64,000 bases of DNA from positions 29,263,862 through 29,327,861 of the forward strand of contig NC_060886.1 of NCBI RefSeq assembly GCF_014805685.1, written 5' to 3'. Below are positions 1 through 12,382 of the stretch, in pieces; position 1 is the first letter of the stretch; each line of letters starts with the position of its first letter. Below the pieces are notes generated by a model. That model was not told the DNA's origin. It made no database searches and saw only the letters and a program-made list of their open reading frames with translations. The translations under genes were made by a program, and so were the position numbers. Origin of the DNA: Silurus meridionalis (Eukaryota; Chordata; Actinopteri; Siluriformes; Siluridae).

Positions 1-851
1 GTGTGCAATTATGTTTTGCCTCCTTGTTTGCATTACATTTTACTAATGAGCCGTTGAATAGAAACTTGCATGTTCGAACACAAGTACAGTTCTGCCAGTC
101 TAAACATAGTCCCATTATTAGCATTAAGGAAGTCTGGGAGTGGTTTTTGATGTGGCTGTTAAAAAAAAAAGGGGGAAAAGGAAACATGGGGGGTCAGAAA
201 CTCATACATATTCAACATAAATAATTATGAAGATATAAAGCTTCTCTGTCTTTAAGCATTTGAGCACAGTTTAATCCAACACATTATAATCCAAGAAAAC
301 TCCAGAGCATTATGATTTTTTACATTATGCTATGCTACAATTATAAAACTATACAATTAAACTACAACACAATAACATACTGCTATAAAAGGTTTTTTTT
401 ATATGCATGAAAAACTCGAGACATTTCGTTCTCATACCGTCGTTATGACTATAATTATAATACAAAGGATTCTGCAATGGATGTTTTGCTGTGTCACATG
501 TTTTCACAGTGGCCCATATGGTACTCATGGAAACGAGTGCAGACTGACGGGTTTGCATTTGATTCGAGGGGGTAAACAAATATAAGCGTCATATTTCAGG
601 GTTATCCAGATGGCTGGACAAACGGTGATTGCCTTCAGGTGTGTAGGATTAGTGTACAGGCGTGGCCAATTAGCAGTGAATCCAACATGAGTCTGAATTC
701 CCTGGTGGCCATATTTGACTGCTATGGTGGGTTCATGGAGGCTATCAAGAATTGCCTGACACTTATTTGTGTTTACAAATGTTGTTAGTTATGCCCTTCT
801 GAAGCTGTCCTAAATCTTGCTCTTTGATGTACTTCTATTTTCCTTTAACAG
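1..851. other. ahr2 first intron (partial)
   Basis: No coding exon resembling the AHR N-terminus (the basic residues before the bHLH) is visible here, so the stretch is read as the end of the first intron. It is AT-rich and ends in the acceptor at 850-851. No repeat family was recognised. Confidence 0.6.
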
Positions 852-1033
852 GAAACCCTGTCCCGATGTGACCAAGTCCAATCCGTCGAAGCGGCACAGG
901 GATCGCTTAAACGGCGAGCTGGACCGGCTGACCAACATGCTGCCCTTTCCCGAGAACGTGCGAACTCGCTTGGACAAGCTTTCCGTCTTGCGTCTGAGCG
1001 TGGGCTACCTGAAAGTGAAGAGCTTTTTCAACG
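852..1033 (+). CDS. ahr2: ahr2 exon, bHLH domain
   Basis: Encodes the basic DNA-binding region ([12 protein letters not shown]) and the helix-loop-helix ([15 protein letters not shown], then [14 protein letters not shown]). The acceptor is ...aacag before 852. The donor GTTAGT starts at 1034. The exon ends in phase 1, which matches the next exon and gives FFNA. It equals exon 2 of other vertebrate AHR genes. Confidence 0.95.
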
Positions 1034-4000
1034 GTTAGTTCCGGCGCTGTTACGGAAAGGTTTATCGCATGTCGCATGTGAAACGAATCGCTCTCTTTGG
1101 GGTCTTTCAGTCAAGTCAGTGAACTAATCTAAGGAAACAGGGAAATAATTATGAAACAGCTCGAGTCATCATTGCAATCGAATCCAGATGTGGCTCTGAA
1201 GTTACAGAACATTTCCTGGTACTAGGCTACATATAGTAGACTGAAGAGGGACTGTAATCATACACTGTGCTCTCAAGCTTGCATGGCTTACACAAGCGTC
1301 CTTTCAGACAGCATCCTTTCTAGGATTAGGCAAACTAGGCACTCGTCTAGGGTGCAACCAGCTGGGGGTGCCAGTGAATGCCCCCAGCTCCGCCCTAGCC
1401 CATTTAATTTGCCTGTACTTTTAATATACAGTATATGTTACTTGAATTCAGGCAATGTTCCACTGATCATTATTATGTTTAACTTTTTTATGGAAAGTTG
1501 CGAACGATTTATATGGTCTGGGTGTGGAGCATTGTGGTGGGAGGGCGGAGCTTTTGCACGGGGAGGTGACAACCTTGCCTAGGATGCGCAAAAGTCAAAA
1601 GTTTCTCTCCCGGTTCAGTGTAGAACCCTGGTCCAAAGAACGTTGTAGCCCTAAGTCTTGTTATCTAAAGCAGAATCTACAGATGTTGTTATGATGTCAT
1701 GACGTTCCTCTGGGTATGTAGTGACTATGAAGGCCATCAAGATGATTATCCTGCACGCAGGAATGATTAGCATGTAGAGAATCTGATTCAAGTACTTCTT
1801 TGCCATTATACTGGTGTCTACTCCACTGTTAAAGATCAAACATTCTCATCCAGGTAATGAACATCTGCGTGAAGATAAATGGAATGCATGACCTAAAACG
1901 ATGACCAAGCGTCTAGACAGTTCACCTTTACCAGAGTTCCGTCTGGCCGTTATTTCGAGGCGTTGCGATACGCCGTGATTAGACATATCATGTTAGAAAA
2001 ACTGTGGGATTAGAATTAATCGATTCCAAACTTGTACACAACAAATAAAGAAACATGTGGTTGAGTGAAATAACTACGCTAGCGAACCAAACGTACACGA
2101 GCGGCTTTTATCTTGCATCAAAGCGATTAGTCATACGAAATTCCATTGAGTCAGATGTTTGGTTTCATACAATCATGAAACACTTGTAAAAAAAAAAAAA
2201 ATAAAGCCTGGGCTGTCTTTCAATTCCTGGCCTTAGCTACATATCCTAACCACACCTTGTACCATGGACCGAGCTCGTTCAGAGATGGACGTCTGTGATG
2301 CGTGGCTTGAAAGGAGGGCGGTTATGAATGACTAGTGAAGTTGAAGGATTGGCTTCGGCTTCTCAAGGAAAAAAATAAACGCAAGACAAATGATTTACAT
2401 AAGAGCTTTTTTTCCGTCCAATGCTTTTGGAAGTCGTTACCTGAAATGGCATTTCATGCCGCCTGGTTTTTGGCTCCTCCCCGTGTTTATTACAACAATT
2501 ACCTAGTTCTGAATTTGGTCGTGTCCACACGAATTCATTTTCGTTTGAAAAACACGTATTTTGCTCTTCGTTTTGGATGAAATGGAAACCAATTTTTTTT
2601 TAAGGTTTTCGCGGGATCTTTTAAAAAGTCTTTAAACGAGTCTTCATTTTCAGATTTCCATGTAATGCTACGTTTTCGTTTGTTGGTTACGTTTCTGTGG
2701 TGTTGTAGTTCTTTCTTTCGCTAGTACCAAATACGACAAATCAGACCAACATGCAACAGCCTATCGGCTTTCTGTTATTGCCGTGAATATTTTTTTCCGA
2801 TTGTACCACAGATGTAAAGCAGATTAGATTTTTCAGCTATGGGGAAGTTCAAGTTTAGCGATACTTGGCTTGATATTAAAATTAGTCTATGGCTCGGTTA
2901 GGGCTGGTTGCTAAGAACATGTTTGGGTGTTTTAGATGTCATGATATAGGTCTTATATTTCATTTTTAAAGTTCTTAAATGGTCTTTAATTCGACTTTGT
3001 GAAACCTGCAGAAACCCTGTTTTTGAAAACACTCTCCAAAGTGAATACGTTTGAAAAATGGCGTTTTTCGCATCGCAGCACGGATTGTAAAAACAATGAC
3101 GCATTTTTACTTATGTCCGTCACATTGCCGCGATGTCTCAAAGAGCCGGAAAGTAAATAAACGGCAGGCGGAATTTTCCGTGGGTCGCATCGTCCTATGT
3201 TGTGCTTGTGTTCAACAGTTTACCCTCCACTGAGCTTCAGTAATGGTTCTGGTTTGTGTAGCACTCAATGAGGAACCGGCTGATAGGAGAGCAGGAGGTG
3301 TCTCGCTTCAATCTACTGTATATGAGCAGGAATTCTCTCCATTCTGTTGGAAAGCTTATTGTTGCTGTGCTTGATTTCTTGAATTGACCAATTAAGCACC
3401 AAGATGAGAAGGCACTACCTGAAGGGAGGTGGTGGTGGAAGCACAGTGGTTAAGCCATTTGGATCAGAAGGTCACGAATTCACATCCCAGCTTCACCAAA
3501 CTGCCACCATTGGGACCCTGAGCAGGACCCTTATCCTTCAACTGCTCAGTTGTAAGTCGCTCTGGATAAGGGTGCCGTAAATGTACGAAGGTCTGTGCTG
3601 TTGGGTCGAGGTCGTTTAAATGGCCATGTTGTGTTACTTGCTGATCGCTTCAGGTGAAACCTTGTCTTTAACGTTTGTTACATTTCCAGTTCTTGCCCGT
3701 AATTCATCACTTAGTCAGTATTCATGTCAGCGTACTTCAAACTTTTCCAGGGAGGCCTGCTATAAAATCTCTGAAAATGATTAAGCGCTAGGAGGCACTT
3801 TTTTTTATACCACTTTACTGGTACATCAAAGATAGCATCAGCAGAAACATTATCGCTCGACTCTTGTGAACGTTTTTCAGGTCTGTACACATCCCAAGGA
3901 AATTTCCAGAAAAACCACATAGAAATGTTCCTCTGACAACTTTTTTTTCTTTCACAATTTCTCAAGAAAGGTTTTGAAACCTCATTCCCACATTCGCTCG

Positions 4001-7000
4001 TTGTGTTATTAAGGAAACGAGCGAGCGAGCCCTTTTCAGACGCCCAGTCAGGTCGGATAGAGGTGCAGAGGTGCAGGCTTTGAAATGAACAATACTTTAC
4101 ATTTCGTAAACTCTCCGGTGTCAGATTGCCGTATTGTGATCCCATGCCTCGATTCCTCACAAACCTTTTGTACGCAGTTGAATCGCTATTCGTCGTGGTT
4201 ACGCGCATTGTCTTCGCGGTTCCTCCCGAGCCGAATTGCATACGGCTGTGTGTTTTCGAGAAAAAAAAAAGAAAAAACATTCGACAAAGAAAACAGGTTT
4301 GGCTGGGATCCATCCTAGAGCCGCGCTTGGACATCGCTCAAAGACGTCGTCTTGCAACTTTTCATTCGGTTTCACAATGACACAATGACATTCCAAAACA
4401 AATATTTTCCTCCTTGAGCGATCGAGGAAATGCTTAGCACGCAAAGTGGATCTGCATCGAAAAAAAACAAGTCTTGTTAAGGAGGGGAGAGTTTACACCT
4501 CGGAGATTTGAATAGGAACAGATGTCCGAATCGTTTCGTTAAAATTCTTTCAAAGGGGAAAGAAATACAGCTTGGGGAACTTACCCAGCTAAAAAAAACA
4601 ACAGTTAAAAGTGTTGTTTTGCTCAAACATATGTCTCATTTCTAATGTCTTTTGATAATCCTGACTTTATAGTTTAGTGCTTTTGGGTCGTCTCTGTGAT
4701 TTGTAAATTTTTACCCCGATTCCACTGAGGCTCGGTGTACAATCAAGGCAAAAAAAGAGCTCTTTAATTCCTAGCAAATGTGCACCAAAACAACCTTTCA
4801 CCCCCATGCAAACAGGCGGCTTATCAGATCCCGGCGTCTAAATTTAGACGTACATTGGGCCAGTCCATCTTTGTTTTAAATCGTGATGACGCCAGCAAAC
4901 ATCGGCTCCTTTTTCTCAATCCTTTGATTATCATCATGGAAAAATGATAATGATCAGACGAGCAAAATCCTTAGTGGAGAAAGATGGGCCTCTACTGAAG
5001 CCAGATAAGGAGAGCACACATCAGGGCTTGTTTGGATCTGTGCTGGGTTGTGAATAAATGAAGGCTCCTGGCTTGTTCGGTGGAACCCTCGGAATATGCG
5101 AGGTCTGAGATTTTTTAGAAGGATTGGAAAAGGACCACTGTTTAATTCTGGTGAAATTACCAGTGGAATGTGGTCTGGTTTGTTCGTGTTTATATGCATA
5201 AACAGAATTGAATAGAGTGATGAAGGCGATGAATAGATCTTTCATCGTAGCGATGATCGGGACGTGGCTATTCGGAGAAAGTGAGCACACAAAATTAGAA
5301 CAAACACACCGGCTTCAAAAGTCTTTCGCAAACTCTTTCGCGGTCACTTTCGGAGACCTTCTTGAATGGATTTGTACGTCCGGATTGATCCTTAAGGGAG
5401 CACCGTTTTATCCCGTCACATCAAATCTTTATCTGATGTTCAACCTATAGCTCGCATCCACTTCCTCTCTCTTTTGACTGGAAAGCAGAAGTCCAACATA
5501 GTCTAGTCTCATTTCCATCTATAGGTGAAAGGTTCGGATTTCCTTTTTAAGGTCCCGAGGGCAGGATTTCCACATTTCAATAGTGTTAACAGATCATAAT
5601 AAATGAATATTCTAGCGTTCTTTTTGGGAATATGGTACTTTTCTTGTTACGTTTCTTAACACGAGATAAGACCTGGGGATTATTGCCCTTTCTGAGGTAC
5701 TGATATTGCCCAATCCTGCAGCATTCAAATTAGCCATTCAACAGAGAGGAAGCAACAGGCAACCGAGGACTTCAGAGAACCTGAAAGACCTGGTAAAGCT
5801 CGTCCGTCCCTGATCATTATTCAACTTTCCTGGTTTTGTGCTTTGTTTAGATGCCCGACCTCGCATCGTACAGAATAAACATCCTAGATTTTACACAAAC
5901 CTACCCCATTAAAGCACCACTGCCCTTCCGTCAGCACTCGAACTGTAGCCTCACGAGCCAGACATCGAGCTAGCGAGTCTGGTATGTTTTTTTTTTCAAT
6001 AAACATGCCCGAGAAGATGACCACATACCTTTTCCCGTAACTTTTCCACAGGCGGGGCTTTGGAGCATGAGACTCAGAGCAACTCGACCTTCCCCTAACT
6101 ACACACAGGTTGTGGGAACCAGTGAGAAACTTTGATACTTCGACAATAAACCTCAGGCGTTTACCTCCAATTTGACCTTCCAAGAATTTAAAGCATGCTT
6201 TACCTATTAATATTACTTTTGTGGGGGGAAAAAAACTCAAAAACAATGGAATCGTAAGATTTCTCAGGGAACATTCGTTCTACTTTCCTGGGAAGATGTT
6301 CCATTAGATTTTGGAGCGTTCTTGTGGAAAATCTGTGCTCATTCAGACATAAGAAAGTTAGTAAAGTCAGGTACTGATGTAGATGAGGTAAGGAGGCCTG
6401 GGGTGCAGTCAGCGTTCACATTCATCCCGAAGGAGCTCTATTGCAGGAGATATTCAACTCTGAAAGGAAGTGAATTTTCAAGCTTAAGCAAAGAAGATGA
6501 GTCACAATTGTGGTGACAATTGAAGGTTAGATGTGTCAGAGTTGGTTCTTAGTGTTGAACTGTAATAAGGGGAAGTAATAGCTTAGTGGTGAAGGCTTTG
6601 GGTTTCGCATCAGAAAGGTATCGCCAAGCATCCACTGTTGGGCCCTTAAGCAAGGCCCTTAACCCTCTGTGCTCCAGGGGGGCTGTACCATGGCTGATCA
6701 TAGCTTCCTAACATTGTTGGGATATGTGAAGAAAGGATTTCACTGTGCTGTAATGTACAAGTATAAAGCACCTTTTTTTTTAGCTTGTCATGCTGTGTGT
6801 TTATTTGCAGGATTACACTGGGTTTATGTTTCAAATGCGGTCAGTCAAATATTAAAATTAATAATTTCAGTACATTTAATTTGGAATTTCAGTAATCCCT
6901 TGCCACATCGCGGTTCAGCTTTCGCGGTCTTCTCTGGTTTTACATGGAACGTATCTGATTTTGTTTTGCGGTTCATTCATTTCATCGTCATCATCTTCAT

Positions 7001-7332
7001 CATCATTAGTACTGCACACTTAATTCATCATCTTCATCATTTAAGTTGTATCTTTGAATTTTTTTATGTAACGTAGGTTTAAGAATATTGAAAGAGCAGA
7101 GGAAATGTTTATAAGAGTGTTGGGAAGGTTTATAAAGCCTTAAGATATACATACAGATATACATACTGTACTACACTATACTACATACTACAGTATATAC
7201 CATACCATACCATTTTGGTTAAAAATCTTTTATACATTTTCTAAATCTTTGTGTGATATTTTGTACATCATGGCTTTAAAATGTTATGAGGAATCGTTTT
7301 ACGACAACCTGGTGTTGTCCCACATATACCCA

Positions 7333-7384
<52 letters not shown>

Positions 7385-10300
7385 ATTCAACTATCAGTCG
7401 ACTATAGGCAAGACTTGACTATTCTGATTTGACTATGTAAATCATTAGTCGGGGACACCCCTAGTTACAACATGGTACATTTAACACACAACGCAGTACA
7501 GTTATTATCCTAGCATACAAATATTAAGCAAAAAATCAGTGCGTTTGCTTAGCCTGTGTGTTTTCATTTCTAATTTTTTTAATTAGAGATTGTTTCTAAA
7601 TTCTTGCTAAATTTATTGCAAACTCCAGTCGTCTTTTTCATTAGCCTCGATGTTAGCATCCACAGGTATAGGCGTGTTACAGGTTTGCCATTTTATGCTA
7701 CATTTGGATAGATGATAGCTAAACTAATTTAGCGAAATAGAGAAAATTACGTCCTCCTTAATACTAGGATATTTGTTTTGGGGTTTTCATCATTACATTG
7801 CGAGCAGGGTTCGAATGCCGGAGCAGGGGTTGGACATTTGAGCCTCTCCGAAAGAAAGATTCTTATTAATAAGAATAAGAACGAACACCGCATATTAGAT
7901 TAGCAGAAGAGCCCAAAATACACAACTATTTCTCTCGGGAATTTTTCTTTTGGCATCGTCGTGCGTTTAAAAATCACCATCGGTGAAGCTTTTCTCCCGA
8001 TGCCGTGCAGCTCAGAACACAGGTGAAGTGTGTTTTCATGCCCGGTTGTTTTCAGCGTGACGAATGATTCGCATTTCCTGTAGACAGTCCGAGTGAGCGG
8101 CAGGTCAAACGTCAGAGGAACATGATCCATATTTATGAAGTGGTGCGGCCCGATTCAGTGGGAGCGCATCTGATTTAATATAAAGAGTTTCATTGGTTCA
8201 CCTGAACCCGTTCGGCAATTTCATTGGTCAAATGTTATGGGGCTCTGTTTTTTGGCTTGAAGTTTGTGAAACCGGGAAAAACCCAGGAAAAATCCATAAA
8301 TTAGCCGCTTCGTTGTTTAAGCCGCAGGGTTCAAAGCGTGGGGAAAAGTAGCGGCTTATAGTCTGGAAAATACGGTATATATTTATTGCTTTTAGCACTC
8401 GTTATTCAAATATTACCAGTATGAACACGATTGCTCAAAATGGTCAAAATTTATGAAACCTACACATGACGCTACTATATATATGCTGGGGTGTAAATTT
8501 GATGAAGCTTAATATAAAATAAATGGTACTTTAAAAAAGCCCTTGAATCTGGTGTTCTTGAAAGTGTGAAACCCTGGAGAATACAAACTAATTTTGGTAA
8601 GAAGTCGCTCGAGGCAGAATTTGTTTTTGCGATTCTCTTTGCATTAATTCAAGTGCAGATTTGAGAACCCTCATGCTACAGAGCATTTGAATTGAGCCTT
8701 TTGCACCCATGAGTGTGAGGTCAGTGGCAGAGGATGCGCCGTTTACTGCAGTCAACACACTCGCGTCTCTCCTGCAAGGGTCCCTCGGGCCTCAGGGAGC
8801 ACCGCTGACAAGAATGTTTCCTTATCTGAACAGCTGCCGCAGGAAAAAGCCAGGATGTGGCCTCACCCTGCTCCGGCCGTCTACTCTAGTCACGCAACTG
8901 TTTGGCTGCAACCCATTAGTTCTCCATTGTCTCATGTATTGTCCACACACACATATCTTTTTTTTTTTTAAACTCCAAAAGCTGAACCCTACACCTCATT
9001 GTTTTGTTCATTGCTTCCACTAGAGCTTTGTTTGTTTCGAATGTTCTTTATCAGGGTTTTTTTTTTTTTCTTTGTTCCCTGCAGGGATCTGTCTGCTGTT
9101 TTCCTTCATCCTTACTTAACTACCGAATATAGACGCATCCTAGAGTCTCGCTCTCATACGAAGCGCTTTCGCATGTTATTGAAACCAGGACCGGGTTTTT
9201 TAAGACGTCTGGTTTCAACAACAGTGAGTTAGTTTGGGTAAATCCTAAATGAGAGGTTTTTTTTTTTCTTCTTTCTTTCTCTTTCTTCTACATCTGGCTT
9301 TGTCCTTATTCAATCTCCCGGAGCAACTTGAGCAAGTCTGAACGTGCCTTTGCGTCTCAGATGGTGCATGGATCCTTTGACATGAAACAAAAGCTTAGTT
9401 TAAGATTAAGAGTGTAGAGGATGATGGGGCCAAGATGCAAACGGGGTTTGTGTCTTCTGGAGAAACGTTTTAGCTTTTTTTTTTTTTTTTTTTTGGAGCA
9501 GTACAATTCAATAGTTTTGTCTATGGATGGTGAAGACAGGTTAAAAAAATGCAGGTCTCTAGTCAAAGGCAGGACGGAGTGTTCAAAGGCGGTTTCGGGC
9601 TCGTGTCAAGATTATATGTGTGTCTTTAGGATAAGGTCCTGCCTTGGTTTTAGTTTAAACATATTGTGTTTCAAAGAAGGATTATACAAAAGGACAAAAG
9701 ATGAACGGGATTTCGGTAAACATCCAGGTTTAATTGTGTGTCGTTGCTGTGTGGTGCGACGAACCAAAGAATGTCCTCAGAAAAAACAGGCATATTATAT
9801 ATACACTGTATATGTGTGCCTGTTTTTTTTCTGAGGACATTCTTGGGTTTGTCCTACCACATAACAATGATACACAATGTGTGTATATACATATAGACAT
9901 ATATACGTATATTTATAAAGCTTCACAGAACCAAGAGTCCTTTTGACTTCACAGTTTTTTTATAGTGGTGTCTAACGGCAGACCCCGGGGGGTCTTCAGT
10001 TTAATTCACACCCCTTCAGAGTATCTTCGGAAAAGAACGGACGCATTGTTTGTAAATTGTTAGTTACGCGTGATTTATAGCCGAAGGCCATAGCACTCAT
10101 GGGAAATCGAAGACATGGCAGCTTGTAGAAAATAGGGTACATAAGTATTTTGACATAAGCATTAATTGTTCCTCTCTTTGGCATTATGATGGATTTAAAG
10201 CGAAGCAATCATTTTGGGATTGAAGTAAAGGCTTTCAGCTTTAATTCAAAGAGGTTTTAACAAAAACATGGCACGAACCGTGCAGGAACTACGAATGTAG

Positions 10301-10696
10301 CTTTATCAGCGATGAGTTGTTCTGAATACAAATGAAGGAATTCAAAAAAGAGTCTAGACAGTCTAGATACAATGGAACATTAAAAAAGTCACAGAAAAAT
10401 GTTCTATTCAAATAAATGCACAAGCTGTATTTATATTATTCACATATTATCAGGGTTTTTTTACTGTGAGGAAACAGGAAATTGGTCAACTCTACTGGGA
10501 GCTGCAACTCCCAAATGGCTGGTTTTGCTCCAAGTTTTATATATAACCCAAAACAAAAAACCAAAAAAACAACAGCAGATAACAAAACACAACTGTCAAA
10601 CCACATACATGCAAAAATTTGTCGCAAACAAAAAAAAAAAGAAAAATTATTATATTGCTGATTGGATGAAGGATTTATTATTCTCACAATGGGGAG

Positions 10697-10733
<37 letters not shown>

Positions 10734-12326
10734 TATACAGTGAGGAAAATAAGTATTTGAACACCCTGCTATTTTGCAAGTTCTCCCACTTAGAAATCAT
10801 GGAGGGGTCTGAAATTGTCATCGTAGGTGCATGTCCACTGTGAGAGACATAATCTAAAAATAAAAATCCAGAAATCACAATGTATGATTTTTAAACTATT
10901 TTTTGTTTAAATAAGTATTTGAACACCTGAGAAAGTCAATGTTAATATTTGGTACAGGAGCCTTTGTTTGCAATTACAGAGGTCAAACATTTTCTGTAGT
11001 TTTTCACCAGGTTTGCACACACTGCAGGAGGGCTTTTGGCCCACTCCTCCACACAGATCTTCTCTAGATCAGTCAGGTTTCTGGCCTGTTGCTGAGAAAC
11101 ACGGAGTTTGAGCTCCCTCCAAAGATTCTCTATTGGGTTTAGGTCTGGAGACTGGCTAGGCCACGCCAGAAGCTTGATATGCTTTTTACAGAGCCACTCC
11201 TTGGTTATCCTGGCTGTGTGCTTCGGGTCATTGTCATGTTGGAAGACCCAGCCTCGACCCATCTTCAATGCTCTAACTGAGGGAAGGAGGTTATTCCCCA
11301 AAATCTCCCAATACATGGCCCCGGTCATCCTCTCCTTAATACAGTGCAGTCGCCTGTCCCATGTGCAGAAAAACACCCCAAAGCATGATGCTACCACCCC
11401 CATGCTTCACAGTAGGAATGGTGTTCTTGGGATGGTACTCATCATTCTTCTTCCTCCAAACACGTTTAGTGGAATTATGACCCAAAAGTTCTATTTTGGT
11501 CTAATCTGACCACATGACTTTCTCCCATGACTCCTCTGGATCATCCAAATGGTCATTGGCAAACTTAAGATGTGCCTGGACATGTGCTGGTTTAAGCAGG
11601 GGAACCTTCCGTGCCATGCATTATTTTAAACCATGACGTCTTAGTGTATAACCAACAGTAACCTTGGAAACAGTGGTCCCAGCTCTTTTCAGGTCATTGA
11701 CCAGCTCCTCCCGTGTAGTTTTGGGCTGATTTCTCACCTTTCTTAGGATCATTGAGACCCCACGAGGTGAGATCTTGCATGGAGCCCCAGTCCGAGGGAG
11801 ATTGACAGTCATGTTTAGCTTCTTCCATTTTCTAATGATTGCTCCAACAGTGGACCTTTTTTCACCAAGCTGCTTGGCAATTTCCCCGTAGCCCTTTCCA
11901 GCCTTGTGGAGGTGTACAATTTTGTCTCTAGTGTCTTTGGACAGCTCTTTGGTCTTGGCCATGTTAGTAGTTGGATTCTTACTGATTGTATGGGGTGGAC
12001 AGGTGTCTTTATGCAGCTAACGACCTCAAACAGGTGCATCTAATTTAGGATAATAAATGTAGTAGAGGTGGACATTTTAAAGGCAGACAAACAGGTCTTT
12101 GAGGGTCAGAATTCTAGCTGATAGACAGGTGTTCAAATACTTATTTGCAGCTGTATCATACTAATAAATAATTTAAAAATCATATATTGTGATTTCTGGA
12201 TTTCTTTTTTTAGATTATGTCTCTCACAGTGGACATGCACCTACGATGACAATTTCAGACCCCTCCATGATTTCTAAGTGGGAGAACTTGCAAAATAGCA
12301 GGGTGTTCAAATACTTATTTTCCTCA

Positions 12327-12382
<56 letters not shown>

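Larger units (their letters stand above)
10738..12329 (-). mobile_element. Nearly full-length Tc1-family transposon
   Basis: A 1592-bp element running from CAGTGAGGAAAATAAG to its exact inverse CTTATTTTCCTCACTG, flanked by TA on both sides as expected for Tc1/mariner. The terminal inverted repeats are about 200 bp. Each holds two copies of AAATAAGTATTTGAACACC, one outer and one inner, which is the IR/DR layout seen in Sleeping Beauty-type elements. The terminal 120 bases of the two ends are almost identical, which suggests a young insertion. The transposase gene inside runs on the minus strand and is broken. Confidence 0.95.

Noticed and set aside
1283..1582. 99-codon open frame after the bHLH exon as a further ahr2 exon
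   Set aside because: No similarity to the receptor; the phase and sequence of the next real exon at 13464 already fit the bHLH exon.
3711..4334. 207-codon open frame on the minus strand in the ahr2 intron
   Set aside because: No known domain, low-complexity segments and no splice or repeat support; likely chance.
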